From positions 25,394-89,393 of the forward strand of contig JBBIKC010000008.1 in assembly GCA_037445635.1 (NCBI GenBank): a stretch of DNA of 64,000 bases, in the 5' to 3' direction. This DNA is from JBFMCC01 sp037445635. Lineage in GTDB: Bacteria > Chloroflexota > Anaerolineae > Anaerolineales > Villigracilaceae. A program made the position numbers and the translations under genes. The notes beneath the pieces are model-generated. The model saw only the letters and a list, made by a program, of their open reading frames with translations. It made no database searches and was not told the origin of the DNA. Positions 26,792 through 36,290 of this stretch are shown in pieces. The first letter of the stretch is position 1, and every line of letters starts with the position of its first letter.

Positions 26792-27958
26792 TTACTCGCC
26801 GAAGACGACTTTGCGCCAATTCTCAGTGATGTAGGCCTTGGTCTCGGTCAATTGCTGAATGGTCGGGAAGAACGCCTTCTCGTAGGCTTCGGCGGGCGGC
26901 AGTTTATCCAGCATCTCCTGCGGGATGACGCCGCGCTTGGCCATGTCGTTGAAGCGGATCGGGTGAGCGTAGCCCTTGAGGTACAGGTTCTGCCCCTCGT
27001 CGGACATGACGAACTCCCACCACAGGCGGGCGGCATAGGGATGCGGCGCGTAGGCGCTGATGCCGCCGGCATACGGTCCCGCGAGCACGCCGGTCTTCGG
27101 CACGACGATGTCCAGTTCCGGGTTGCCCGCCAGGGCGTCGCGGTTCGCGAGAGCAAGATAGTCCCATTCCATGACGATGAGGGTCTCGCGCTGGGCGATG
27201 CGTCCCTGATCGGCAATGACGGGGATGAAGTTGCCCGATTCGTTCATTTCCTTCCAGAACTGCAAACCGGCTTCCGCGGCCTTGGTGATATCGCCGCCCG
27301 ATCGGGAAAGTCCCGCCGCCAGCACCGTCTGCACCGCCTGGTTAGATTTCAGCACGTCGCCGGCCATGGCCACCTTACCCTTGTATTCCGGCTTGAGCAG
27401 GTCTTCCCAGTCCTGCGGCGTGTTCTCAATATCGGGCTTGACCACCTCGAAGACCAGCACGCCGTAATATTCGGCCCACCAATAACCTTCGGGGTGCTTG
27501 GCGTCGTCGGGGATGCTGTCCCAGGTGGCAACTTTGTATTTGGCAACCAGCCCGTCCTTCATGGCAGTTTCCGTATGCGCCACACCGATGTCAATCACGT
27601 CCGGAGCCTGCGGGCCTTTGCTGTCTTTGTTGGCGCGGATGGCTTCCAACTCGTCTGCGGACCCCGCATCGGGGTTCAGTTCGTTGATCTTCAGACCATA
27701 TTTCTTTTTGAAGGTCTCGATGATCTCGCCGTAGTTCGCCCAGTCGTGCGGCAGCGCGATGGTGGTTAACTCACCCTCGGCCTGCGCGGCCTTGATCAGG
27801 TCGTCCAGCGGAATAGTCTCGCCGCTGGTCAGGTCAGGACCGGCAGCCCCTCCGCCTTGCGGACCGCACGCGGCCAGATAGGCCATCGCGCCCGCGGAGA
27901 CGCCGGCCAGTTTGAGGAAGTCACGGCGTGAGATCTTTCCCTGATTGTTTGATGACAT
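26792..27958 (-). CDS. ABC transporter substrate-binding lipoprotein, Tat-type signal
   Basis: 388 aa. The N-terminus has the twin-arginine motif SRRDFLKLAG followed by lipobox LAAC, so it is probably exported folded and lipidated. The mature part is a family-1/PotD-FbpA-like binding protein (TTIALPHDWANYGEII, DVIDIGVAHTE, GAYAGGISAYAPHP regions). It captures the substrate for the two permeases and ATPase downstream. CAAAGGAGAG precedes the ATG, and a consensus promoter lies about 100 bp upstream. The ligand is unknown. Confidence 0.92.
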   Translation of the reverse strand: MSSNNQGKISRRDFLKLAGVSAGAMAYLAACGPQGGGAAGPDLTSGETIPLDDLIKAAQAEGELTTIALPHDWANYGEIIETFKKKYGLKINELNPDAGSADELEAIRANKDSKGPQAPDVIDIGVAHTETAMKDGLVAKYKVATWDSIPDDAKHPEGYWWAEYYGVLVFEVVKPDIENTPQDWEDLLKPEYKGKVAMAGDVLKSNQAVQTVLAAGLSRSGGDITKAAEAGLQFWKEMNESGNFIPVIADQGRIAQRETLIVMEWDYLALANRDALAGNPELDIVVPKTGVLAGPYAGGISAYAPHPYAARLWWEFVMSDEGQNLYLKGYAHPIRFNDMAKRGVIPQEMLDKLPPAEAYEKAFFPTIQQLTETKAYITENWRKVVFGE

Positions 27959-28057
27959 CTTTCTCTCCTTTGAAATCGGATTTTAGAAACGACCATTCAC
28001 CTGAAGTTGAAGGTCATCTATATCTCTCGAGGGCGCCTCCTTTCGCTACACCAAATC

Positions 28058-28086
28058 ATTGTAGCATCATCGTCGAAGCAAGTCAA
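28058..28086 (-). promoter_or_regulatory. Promoter of the ABC importer operon
   Basis: On the minus strand, TTGACT (28086-28081), exactly 17 bp, then TACAAT (28063-28058). It lies about 100 bp upstream of the binding-protein ATG and so leaves a long 5' leader. Confidence 0.7.
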
Positions 28087-28197
28087 TTTCGACGGACGGG
28101 AATCGACAAGCCCTTAACCGAACCATAACACAGCGTATCATCTCGGACCCTCGGCGGGCGCGGGCGTCGACGCGTCCGCGCCCCCGAAGTATAAGCG

Positions 28198-30048
28198 CTA
28201 CTCGACCGGAATCTCCTTGTAGACCTTGTCCACGTCAATGCCCTGGCCCTTGCGGTAGGCGTTGAAGCCGTAGTAGATAGCCGCGGCCAGCGCGTACATG
28301 ATGATCATGAACACCATCGAGGTGCTGTTCTGCCAGCCGATGCCATAGAGGTAGCCCGGGTCCCAGAACCAGACGACCAACAGCCAGTCCAGGAAGGCGA
28401 AGAAGATCAGCCCAGCCGCGGTTACCAGCGGGATTTTCTCCCCGGCGAGCATCTTGCGTCCGACGAACACCACCACGTAGACCAGCACGCCGATGTTCAG
28501 CAGGCTGAGCAGGGCAATGAGCGCGATCATGGCCTGGGTGAGGCCGGTCTGGTCGCCCCACTGGGCAAAGACCTGCATGGCATAGTCATACGTCAGGTAG
28601 ACCAGATAGCCCGCGCCGACGACGAAGAGCGCCATGATGATCCAGTTCAGCCACGCGGGCAGGCTGTATTTAGCCACCGGCGAACCGTCGAAGACTTCCT
28701 TCTGCCGCCACGGGAGCAGGATGGCGGCCAGCGTCGTCCCAAAGAAGGTGACGGCGATCACCAGCGTCGCGTCCAGCACGATGGACTTGAAACTGAAGAT
28801 ATTATACGCGTAGAGGATCGAGATGATCACCGACGGAATCACCATCAACAACAGGGCATTGATGGGTGTCTTGGTGCGCGGTTCGATATTCGAGACCCAT
28901 TCGGGCAACATGCGGTCGAACGCCGCGGCGAAGATGACGCGCGTCGAGGAGAGGAACACCGTCCCCGACCAGCCAAACCACCACATCCCGACGAGGAAAA
29001 CGATCAGGGTTTGCAGGAAGCGGCTCGAGGTCAGGAAAGTAGCGAACTGCACCGGGTAGGGCCAGACCGGGATGGGAACGTCCGTCCCATAGAAGACGTT
29101 GCTCCAGAACGCGCCGTTGGCGTTGATGTAGAAGTCCCAGCCCATGGTCTTGTCAATGAGGGCGAAGAAGATGAGCGCAAGGACGGTGGTCACGATAACC
29201 GCCCAGGCCATGCCCCAGAAGTTGCGCTTGTAGTCGGTGGCACCGCGTACTTCGCCATAGAGGGTAGAACCCCAGTTCGGCCACAGGTTGAAGAAGGTCA
29301 TCATGGGCACCATGGCCATCGAAGCGCCCAGCGCGATCATGCCGAGGGGACCAAAGGTGGTGCCTGCGGCCTGCCCGGCGGCAATGGTATCGGCATAATA
29401 GTCCGCGGCGGAGAGGTTATACAGCGCAGGCAGGTTGGCATTCAGTCCGGCGATAAAGGCATCCTTGTTTCCGAATAGAAGCAGGCCGAAGACCATGATG
29501 AGGCCGACCATACCGAGGTAGAAGCAAAACTTCTGTACGCGGGCATACCACTTCATGCCGACCGCGATGTAGACGAATACGACCGCGCACACCAGCAGCA
29601 TGCTGATCAGCTGGCCTTCACTCGTGGTGGTGAACCACAAAGCGGTCTTCGGCGAGCCGAGCAGGGCAGACATCGGCGTGAGGAACTCGTAGGCCAGCAT
29701 CTGTCCATAGAGCGGCACCCACAGCCACAGGATGAACCACCAACCGGTGACGCTGAGCAGGAAGCCGATGCCGCGCCCCAGAATGCGGCTCTGCCAGACG
29801 TAGTCGCCGCCGGCGCGCGGCATGGCCGAGATCAGGCTGGCATACACAATGACTTCGAAGATGGTGAACGCCGCGCCCACCACCACGGCTGTGCCGAGAC
29901 TGCCGCCGAAATACCAGCAGTACGAGAAGATGAACAGGCCGAGCGTGATCAGGTTGATGGAGAACGTGGCGTAAATGAAGGCATCGAACACCGACCAGGC
30001 CCGCACCAGCCCGCTTGCCTTGCGGACGAATAAGGATACTTGACTCAT
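28198..30048 (-). CDS. APC-superfamily amino acid/amine permease (1)
   Basis: 616 aa from ATG 30048, chosen because AAAGGAGATTC lies just upstream; the earlier in-frame ATG at 30081 does not have this. About twelve to fourteen hydrophobic segments are visible. The N-terminal APC pattern is clear (TM1 with INLITLGLF, then ISAMPRAGGDYVWQSRILG). It should import an amino acid or amine by cation symport or exchange. A second APC permease of the same block is at 37848-39476. Both have the same C-terminal ending type, DVDKVYKEIPVE versus NVDYAFKEIPPE, so they are paralogues. Confidence 0.9.
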   Translation of the reverse strand: MSQVSLFVRKASGLVRAWSVFDAFIYATFSINLITLGLFIFSYCWYFGGSLGTAVVVGAAFTIFEVIVYASLISAMPRAGGDYVWQSRILGRGIGFLLSVTGWWFILWLWVPLYGQMLAYEFLTPMSALLGSPKTALWFTTTSEGQLISMLLVCAVVFVYIAVGMKWYARVQKFCFYLGMVGLIMVFGLLLFGNKDAFIAGLNANLPALYNLSAADYYADTIAAGQAAGTTFGPLGMIALGASMAMVPMMTFFNLWPNWGSTLYGEVRGATDYKRNFWGMAWAVIVTTVLALIFFALIDKTMGWDFYINANGAFWSNVFYGTDVPIPVWPYPVQFATFLTSSRFLQTLIVFLVGMWWFGWSGTVFLSSTRVIFAAAFDRMLPEWVSNIEPRTKTPINALLLMVIPSVIISILYAYNIFSFKSIVLDATLVIAVTFFGTTLAAILLPWRQKEVFDGSPVAKYSLPAWLNWIIMALFVVGAGYLVYLTYDYAMQVFAQWGDQTGLTQAMIALIALLSLLNIGVLVYVVVFVGRKMLAGEKIPLVTAAGLIFFAFLDWLLVVWFWDPGYLYGIGWQNSTSMVFMIIMYALAAAIYYGFNAYRKGQGIDVDKVYKEIPVE

Positions 30049-30163
30049 CTGAATCTCCTTTGCAAGATTGACTTGCTCCATCCCAACCGAGGGGAGGCGA
30101 ATGGAAGACAGACTGTATCTGCTATCTTTCGGGGCAAGAACTTATAGGCGTCCTCCTTTCAAC

Positions 30164-30190
30164 GTAGGGCAAGGTAATATCTTGCCCTAC
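30164..30190 (-). terminator. Stem-loop at the end of metallophosphoesterase gene 1
   Basis: A 10-bp stem GTAGGGCAAG / CTTGCCCTAC with a 7-nt loop overlaps the stop codon of the metallophosphoesterase gene. It probably terminates that transcript or protects its 3' end. Confidence 0.5.
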
Positions 30191-31125
30191 CCCGTTGTTA
30201 AAACGTAAGGGCCGATTTTTTTCGGTTGAAGTTCAACGACCGCGCCGTGCAGGATGCCCTGCTCGTACATACTGCCGGGATTGATGCACAGCGTCTTCTT
30301 GTATTTGCGCGTGCCCTTGCCCTCGTGGATGTGTCCGTGCAAGCCGAGCAGGGGCTGATATTTATCAATCACAGCCAGCACCGATTTACTGCCAACTGGA
30401 ATGAGAGAACGGCCTGCATACGCGGGGCGCAGGTCTTTCGTCAATTCGGGCGCCTCGTCGAGGCCGCTGCCGTAGGGAGGCGCATGAAGATTGAAGACTG
30501 CGTTGGAGGGATTCTTCGCTTTGGCAATCACCGCCTCGATGCGCGCCAGCAGTTTATCTTCGGGTTCCTCGCGATGCGTATTCCACGGCGTTGGATTCGA
30601 CCAGCCCGAACTGACCATCTCGTGATGCTCGTCCAACTCGATGACCTGGCCCTCCACGCTCCGCACCGTCCTGGAAGCCGCGATGGCCGCGTCGATTTCG
30701 AAGACGTCGTCGTTGCCCGGGCAGACGAAACAGCGGATGCCCGTCCCGGCAAGTTTCGCGTCGGCGTAGTCCATCCATCTTTGAACGGTGGCCATCACCT
30801 GGTCCAGAAAGAGCGCGTCGGAGCGTCCCGGTGTGGAGGAGATTTCGTTCACCTCGTCGGGCGTGGTCACGTAGGGATAGTAGCCGCGGTTTTGAATCGT
30901 CGCGGCCATCTTTTCCACTGCTTCCTTGCCCTCGAGGATGGATTCTTGTTCGAGCAGGGTGACTTTGTATTTATCGCCGCCCTGCGCGATGATGGGCACG
31001 ATGGCCTTGCCGGTCATATCGCCGCCGAGGATGAGAACATCCACTTCGTAGAATTTGGCGGCGCTGATGAATTTCTTCCAGCAGATTTCCGAGCCGTGCA
31101 CGTCGGTGGCAAAGAAGAGTTTCAT
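30187..31125 (-). CDS. Calcineurin-like metallophosphoesterase (1)
   Basis: 312 aa. Metal-binding motifs in order: ATDVHGSE (DxH), LILGGDMTG (GD), FVCPGNDD (GNxx, Asp in place of His), and LHGHIHEG (GHxH). It hydrolyses phosphomonoesters or diesters with two metal ions. It lies immediately before permease 1 in the transcript. A close paralogue sits in the same position relative to permease 2 (39709-40704), so permease and phosphoesterase seem to have been duplicated within one block. Confidence 0.88.
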   Translation of the reverse strand: MKLFFATDVHGSEICWKKFISAAKFYEVDVLILGGDMTGKAIVPIIAQGGDKYKVTLLEQESILEGKEAVEKMAATIQNRGYYPYVTTPDEVNEISSTPGRSDALFLDQVMATVQRWMDYADAKLAGTGIRCFVCPGNDDVFEIDAAIAASRTVRSVEGQVIELDEHHEMVSSGWSNPTPWNTHREEPEDKLLARIEAVIAKAKNPSNAVFNLHAPPYGSGLDEAPELTKDLRPAYAGRSLIPVGSKSVLAVIDKYQPLLGLHGHIHEGKGTRKYKKTLCINPGSMYEQGILHGAVVELQPKKIGPYVLTTG

Positions 31126-31151
31126 GCGGATTCCTTTGGTTATTGTTCTCC

Positions 31152-31236
31152 GTCATTGCGAGGAGGGCGATTTTCCCGGCGAAGCAATCCCCGTACACAC
31201 GAGAGATGGCTTCGCCGCTTCGCGGCTCGCAACGGC
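31152..31236. repeat. GTCATTGCGAGG palindromic element, copy A
   Basis: The left end GTCATTGCGAGGAGGGCG is clear, the core GAAGCAATCCCC is kept and the right end CTCGCAACGGC is slightly degenerate. It fills the gap between the methyltransferase and metallophosphoesterase genes. Confidence 0.7.
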
Positions 31237-31245
31237 AAATCAGAG

Positions 31246-32688
31246 CTACTTCGGCGCTTCCAGTATTCCCGCGATCAGATTCGGGAACTCGACGCGGATG
31301 CGGGCTTCCACCTCGTCCGGGAAGACCACCGTGCTGGCCTTGGCAAAGATTTCGTTGGCGCGCTGCATGGCGTGAGCGTGCGTATCGAGCGAACCTTTCT
31401 TTTCCCAGATGGTGCGCGCGTCGCGGTCGGCGAGTTTGGTGAGCAGGGCTTCGGTCTTCATCCGTTTGGCGGTGTGCGGACTCATCATGAACGAGCCGCC
31501 GGGTTTTACCTGCGCGATGACTTCCAAAGCCAATTCCTCGTCATTGACGTTAATGCCGCGTTTCAGGCGCTTGAGCATCTGGAAGATCTCGTCGTCAATC
31601 ACGGCCTTGGCGAAATCGAAGGCTTTGAGCGCGTCGAGCAGACCGCCCGTGTTGAACATGTCCGCGCCGCCAAGCAGGCCCGCAACAATGGACATGCCGG
31701 TCTCATAGCCCGATTGCGCGTCGTTGATCTTGGAGTTGGTCAGGCCGACATAACCTCCACTTGGCACATTATAGAAGCGCGCCATCTGGGCGAAGGCCAT
31801 GTGGAGCATTCCGCATTCGATCCCGCCCGAGGCGTACGCGCCCGTACGCATGTCCGCGACGGTCGGAAGCGACGCGTATATCGTCGGCGTGCCTTCACGG
31901 CACATCTGCATCAGTACCGCCGCGGCCAGGAATTCCGCGTTGCCCTGCGCCAGCGTCCCCGCCATGGACATGGGCGAGGTCAGCCCGGCATTCGGCACGA
32001 TACTCGGGTACACGGGCAGTCCCTTCTCGCTGAAGAACATGATGGCTTCGGTGGAGAGATGATCCATCGTCAGCGGCGAGACGACGGGGCAATAATGATG
32101 CGTGACGAACGGCCGCTCCATGTACGCGGCCTCGCTCCCGGCGATGGCGTACAACATCTTCATCACCGCTGCGGCGTCGTCCATGTCCTTCGTCGTCGAG
32201 CGGATCGGCTTGAGACAATATTTCAGCGCGGGATAAAGGCGCGCCAGTGTGAACTGTCCTTCGGGTGCGTCGTCCGCGAGGGTGGAGACGGAGAAGACAT
32301 CGTACGCGGGCAACTCATTGACAAGATGCGCGATGCGGGCGATGTCGTCCGAGCGGGCGCGTCGTTCGCGACCCGTGACCGGGTCAATGATATCGGGCGC
32401 GGAACTGCCCGTGACGAGGATCGGCCTGTCGTCGGGGATGGTGCGATCGAATTTCGGGTCGCGTCCGCGAAAGGTGAATTTCGGCGGGAGCATCTTGCGG
32501 TATTTCTCCACCACCGCGCGCGGAAACTTGACGATCTGGGTCTCAGAGTCAACCTTACAACCGTGCTTATCAAAGATGCCGCGCGCCTTTTCGTTGCGCA
32601 CCAGCAAACCGACATTTTCGAGAATCTCCAGCGAGGCCTCGTGGATGCGTTCCACCTGTTCCTGCGTAAGAAGGGTTGCGAATTCCAT
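31246..32688 (-). CDS. MttB-family (trimethylamine methyltransferase-like) protein without pyrrolysine
   Basis: 480 aa from ATG 32688, supported by AAAGGAAT upstream; in-frame ATGs further out (to 32784) overlap the previous gene. Family features include an N-terminal LTQEQVERIHEASLEILENVG and a barrel with GSSAPDIID and the TGGLLDALKAFDFAKAVIDDE-type C-terminal part. There is no in-frame stop, so it is a non-pyrrolysine MttB homologue like the glycine betaine methyltransferase MtgB. Such enzymes move a methyl group from a quaternary amine to a corrinoid protein. No corrinoid protein or RamA-type activator gene is present nearby. It is 19 nt downstream of the PfkB-fold gene. Confidence 0.88.
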   Translation of the reverse strand: MEFATLLTQEQVERIHEASLEILENVGLLVRNEKARGIFDKHGCKVDSETQIVKFPRAVVEKYRKMLPPKFTFRGRDPKFDRTIPDDRPILVTGSSAPDIIDPVTGRERRARSDDIARIAHLVNELPAYDVFSVSTLADDAPEGQFTLARLYPALKYCLKPIRSTTKDMDDAAAVMKMLYAIAGSEAAYMERPFVTHHYCPVVSPLTMDHLSTEAIMFFSEKGLPVYPSIVPNAGLTSPMSMAGTLAQGNAEFLAAAVLMQMCREGTPTIYASLPTVADMRTGAYASGGIECGMLHMAFAQMARFYNVPSGGYVGLTNSKINDAQSGYETGMSIVAGLLGGADMFNTGGLLDALKAFDFAKAVIDDEIFQMLKRLKRGINVNDEELALEVIAQVKPGGSFMMSPHTAKRMKTEALLTKLADRDARTIWEKKGSLDTHAHAMQRANEIFAKASTVVFPDEVEARIRVEFPNLIAGILEAPK

Positions 32689-32707
32689 GCGATAGATTCC
32701 TTTTCCT

Positions 32708-33721
32708 CTAAAGTTTTTGCTTTCCATTTCGGCGCGAGGCCGCCAGCGCAATGCGCCGCCGCGAGGCGGGGGAGGTTTTGGCAACTTTGCGAAAGCGGTT
32801 CTCCTTGAACAGCATGCGTTCGACTTGGAGTTGGGCGGCGACAGGAAGGATTTCTTCCACGGGGAACATCTCGAGCCCGGCGCGGGTCACCTTCAGCGAC
32901 GCGGCCGCCGTGGCAAAACGCGCCGACTCCTCCAGGCCCCAGCCGTTCAAATGGCCGTAGATAAAGCCCGCCGAAAACGTTGCCCCGGCCCCGCAGGCAT
33001 CCACAGCCTTGACCCTGGGAGCATGAACGCGCACGACCTCCTCGCCCCGCGCGACCAGGCATCCTTCGGCGGCCATGGTGATCAGGGCGGTCTCGATTCC
33101 GTTTTTGAGCAGTTTGCGCGCGGTCAGGAGCAGGTCCCTTTTCTTGCCGAGTTGCGCCGCATCGGTGACCGCCTGGCAAATCGCCACGCGACCGGCGAAC
33201 TTCTTCAGGATATGGGGATGCTCATGGCCATGCTCTATATTTAGAAACACTGGCACGCCCAATCGGTTCGCCTCCTGCACGGCCCTCAGAATGTGATCGC
33301 CGTCGTACCAGTCCACGTAGAGAAGTTTGGAGCCTTTCAATAGGGAGAGATCGGCGGTGTCCAGCGTGCCCAGGATCTGCGGCGAGCGCTGCCAGAAATA
33401 CGTGCGCGCCCCGCGGCTGTCCGAAACGTCCACTTCGACGGGTGTCTTGTAATCCGTCGTGAAGCGGACTTTTCCCTTGACGCCCCACGTTGCCAGTTGA
33501 CGCGCCAGGGCATGTCCGCGCGGATCGTCGCCGACGGCCGTGCCGATCATGCCGGACGACATGCCCCACTGCCGCAGGAGGCAGGCCACGATGGCCGCGT
33601 CGTCGAAAACGAATTCATTGACCTCTTTCACGATTGCCCCGGTATTACGGCGAGGCAGGCGGTCAATCACCATGATGGAGACGTGGGTTAGCATTCCGAA
33701 GCCGACGTAATCAATGGTCAT
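32708..33721 (-). CDS. PfkB-fold carbohydrate kinase homologue lacking the catalytic Asp
   Basis: 337 aa from ATG 33721. The ribokinase/PfkB fold is clear, but the signature that normally reads DTxGAGDxF is DACGAGATF, so the catalytic base Asp is Ala247 (codon at 32983-32981). The Gly-Gly of motif 1 is also missing (VNEFVFDDAAIVACL). Kinase activity is therefore doubtful. The protein may bind a sugar or nucleotide as a sensor, or use a different reaction. The last 30 residues are Arg/Lys/Ser-rich. It lies between the MttB-like and FAD-GcvT genes in one transcript. Confidence 0.8.
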   Translation of the reverse strand: MTIDYVGFGMLTHVSIMVIDRLPRRNTGAIVKEVNEFVFDDAAIVACLLRQWGMSSGMIGTAVGDDPRGHALARQLATWGVKGKVRFTTDYKTPVEVDVSDSRGARTYFWQRSPQILGTLDTADLSLLKGSKLLYVDWYDGDHILRAVQEANRLGVPVFLNIEHGHEHPHILKKFAGRVAICQAVTDAAQLGKKRDLLLTARKLLKNGIETALITMAAEGCLVARGEEVVRVHAPRVKAVDACGAGATFSAGFIYGHLNGWGLEESARFATAAASLKVTRAGLEMFPVEEILPVAAQLQVERMLFKENRFRKVAKTSPASRRRIALAASRRNGKQKL

Positions 33722-33797
33722 GTAATCTCGTAGTCTGATGAATCGAATGGTCGGTAGTCGTAAACGGCAACTCCCAACGCCAGTTACCATTTACCAA

Positions 33798-36227
33798 TCA
33801 CGAGCGAAGCCTCTCGCCTTTCGGATCGAACAGGACAGTGGGAGTCACCTCCACCATCTTGCGGCCTTCGATCAACTCGGCCTCGAAGCGGCTGCCGACT
33901 TTGGCGAGATCAATCGGCAGGTAGGCGTAGAGGATATTCTTCTTCACAGTATATCCCCATCCGCCGCTGCGGACGCGGGTGAGCACTTTGCCTTCATGGT
34001 GGATGGCTTCGCCGCCGTAGATTTGGGTGTACTCGTTCCCATCCACGACGAGTGTGCAGAGCTTGCGCTTAATGCCTTCGGCTTTTTGTTTGGCGAGCGC
34101 GGCCTTGCCGATGAAATCTTTCTTGTTCAAGTCCACGCAGAAGCCGAGGCCGCCTTCGTAGGGCGTTTCGAGCTGGGTCACGTCGGCGGTGTAATAGCGA
34201 TAGCCTTTTTCGAGTCGGAGCGCGTCCAGCACTTTGTAGCCGCCGACCTCGATCCCGAATTCCCTGCCCGCTTCGAGCAGCATGTCCCAGACCATCGTGG
34301 CGCGGTTGTATGGGACGTACAACTCCCATCCGAGTTCACCCGCGTAACTGACGCGCTGGGCATAGACCTTCGCGCCGTTGATTTCGATCTGCTTCGTCGT
34401 CAGATAAGGATGCGCCTCATTAGACACATCGGAACTTGTGACCTTTTGTAACACGGCACGAGCCTTGGGTCCCCAGATTGGCAAACAGGCCCACTCCTCG
34501 GTGATGTCGCGAATCGCGACCTCGCCATCCTTTTCGTCCACGTGCATTTCCAGCCACGATTTGTCGTTGCCGATGAAGGCCGATCCTGTGATGACCCAGA
34601 ATCGGTCCGCACCGAGGCGCGTCACCGTCACATCCGCTTCGACGCCGCCGTTCGTGTTGCAGAACTGGGTGTATGTTGCGGAGCCAATCGGCTTGTCCAT
34701 TTCGCTGTCCGCGACTCGATTCAACAAAGCCAGCGCACCCTTGCCAGTCACTTCGAGTTTGCTGAACGGGGTCAGGTCGTAGAGGCAAACGCGTTCGCGC
34801 GTGGCGGCATGTTCCTGTCCGACTCGGTCGAAGAACGGCGGCTTGATCCATCCGCCCCAATTGCGCTGATCCTCTCCCATCCGCCGCGAAGGTTTGCCAG
34901 GCTCGAAGTAGTTTACGCGCTCCCAGCCGAATTTTTCGCCGAACACCGCGCCGAGTTCCTGCAAGCGATGATGCACAGGGCTGATGCGGTGAGGCCGCGC
35001 CCACTCGAACTCGTCATGCGGGAAGCGCAGGCGGTAGTAATACTTCACGCACTCACGCGTCCGTTCGCAGGCATATTGCGGATCGGCATAATAGTTCGCG
35101 AAGCGCGTCGCCTTGTAAGCGTACACATCCATCGTCGGCTCGCCGCCGATGATCCATTCGGCCAGAAGTTTTCCAACGCCGCCCGCGCCGCCGTAGCCGT
35201 TCAACGAAAATCCCGCCGCCATCCACATGCCGCGCACGCCCGCCATCGGTCCCAGCACGGGCTGGCAGTCGGGCGTGTACGCGCCGGGGTGACAGACGAG
35301 CGTGATGATGCCTGCCTGATCGAGGAACGGTAATCTTCGGATCGCGCCCTCGAGCAGTTGTTCGAAGCGATCCATATCCGATGGAACGGTCGTCCCGCCG
35401 TGTTCCCACGGCACGCCGTCAATCCAACGCGCCAGCGGATTCGGCTCGTAGCCGCCGATGACCAGCCCGCCCTGCTCCTGCCGCATGTACACCAGGTTTT
35501 CGGGGTCGCGCAGACACGGCGTCTTCGCGTCGAACTCGTGACCCGGCACCGCTTTCAATGCGATGTGCTGATGGTCAACGGGCGTGGTCGGGAAATGCAG
35601 ACCCGCCATCGCGGCGATGCGCGGCGCCCACAATCCCGCGGCGTTGACGACCAACTCGCATCGAATTGACCCCTTGTCTGTCACCACCTCCCGAACCTCT
35701 CCCTTCGCCGAGAGTTTGATCCCGGTCACGCGCGTGTTGGTGTAAACCGTCACGCCCAACTCTTTCGCGAACTTGACCATGCTGTTCGTGACCGTGTATG
35801 GATCGAGTTGGCCGTCGCGCGGCAAATAGATCGCGCCATACAGGTCTTTCTTCGTGATCTGCGGCATGATCTTCACCGCCTCATCGGGACCGATGACCTC
35901 GCATTCCAGCCCCAGCGCTTTTGCGCGGCTGACGCTTCGTTCCAAATCCTTGAGCGACTCCTTCGTGGACGCGACGCGCAGACTCCCGACGTGGTCGAAC
36001 AATCCCAACTCGCTGTACAACTCGATGCTGTACATGCGGAACTTCAACATCGTCTGCGACGTGGCGAACTGAGTCACCAGTCCCGCCGCGTGCGACGACT
36101 CGCCGCTGGCGATCTCGCCCTTCTCCAGGAGAATGACGTCCGTCCGCCCCATCTTCGCGAGGTGATACGCGATCTGCCCTCCGACAATCCCCCCGCCGAT
36201 GACTACGATTTGTGCCTGGTCTTTCAT
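33798..36227 (-). CDS. FAD-dependent dimethylglycine/sarcosine dehydrogenase-like protein with GcvT domain (1)
   Basis: 809 aa from ATG 36227 with GAAGGAGC upstream. The frame extends to 36287, but that part is translated repeat (VLVYLCTCIPVY) and is excluded. The N-terminal DAO-type FAD domain has VVIGGGIVGGQIAYHLAK and ESSHAAGLVTQF, whose His is the covalent-FAD position in rat dimethylglycine dehydrogenase. The C-terminal half is a GcvT-type folate-binding domain (EKGYRYYTADVTQLETPYEGG). It should oxidatively remove an N-methyl group and pass it to tetrahydrofolate. A second copy is at 43459-45891. Confidence 0.9.
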   Translation of the reverse strand: MKDQAQIVVIGGGIVGGQIAYHLAKMGRTDVILLEKGEIASGESSHAAGLVTQFATSQTMLKFRMYSIELYSELGLFDHVGSLRVASTKESLKDLERSVSRAKALGLECEVIGPDEAVKIMPQITKKDLYGAIYLPRDGQLDPYTVTNSMVKFAKELGVTVYTNTRVTGIKLSAKGEVREVVTDKGSIRCELVVNAAGLWAPRIAAMAGLHFPTTPVDHQHIALKAVPGHEFDAKTPCLRDPENLVYMRQEQGGLVIGGYEPNPLARWIDGVPWEHGGTTVPSDMDRFEQLLEGAIRRLPFLDQAGIITLVCHPGAYTPDCQPVLGPMAGVRGMWMAAGFSLNGYGGAGGVGKLLAEWIIGGEPTMDVYAYKATRFANYYADPQYACERTRECVKYYYRLRFPHDEFEWARPHRISPVHHRLQELGAVFGEKFGWERVNYFEPGKPSRRMGEDQRNWGGWIKPPFFDRVGQEHAATRERVCLYDLTPFSKLEVTGKGALALLNRVADSEMDKPIGSATYTQFCNTNGGVEADVTVTRLGADRFWVITGSAFIGNDKSWLEMHVDEKDGEVAIRDITEEWACLPIWGPKARAVLQKVTSSDVSNEAHPYLTTKQIEINGAKVYAQRVSYAGELGWELYVPYNRATMVWDMLLEAGREFGIEVGGYKVLDALRLEKGYRYYTADVTQLETPYEGGLGFCVDLNKKDFIGKAALAKQKAEGIKRKLCTLVVDGNEYTQIYGGEAIHHEGKVLTRVRSGGWGYTVKKNILYAYLPIDLAKVGSRFEAELIEGRKMVEVTPTVLFDPKGERLRS

Positions 36228-36242
36228 GTGTGCTCCTTCGGA

Positions 36243-36290
36243 GTAGACAGGTATACAGGTACACAAGTACACAAGTACACAGGTCAACTC
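36243..36290. repeat. ACACAGGT/ACAAGTACAC repeat, copy 1
   Basis: Tandem ACAGGTA and CACAAGTA units fill the gap between the FAD-GcvT gene and the S23-like gene. A related, inverted and longer copy flanks the other side of the S23-like gene. Confidence 0.65.

Noticed and set aside
31246..32688. Pyrrolysine-containing MttB
   Set aside because: There is no in-frame amber codon in the gene, so no pyrrolysine is needed.
30226..32808. Very long open frame on the plus strand opposite the metallophosphoesterase and MttB-like genes
   Set aside because: It has no recognisable motifs, runs antisense to two well-supported genes and through repeat A, and is a usual by-product of GC-rich coding sequence.
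36228..36287. N-terminal extension of FAD-GcvT protein 1
   Set aside because: It translates the ACACAGGT repeat; ATG 36227 has a Shine-Dalgarno and begins at the FAD motif.
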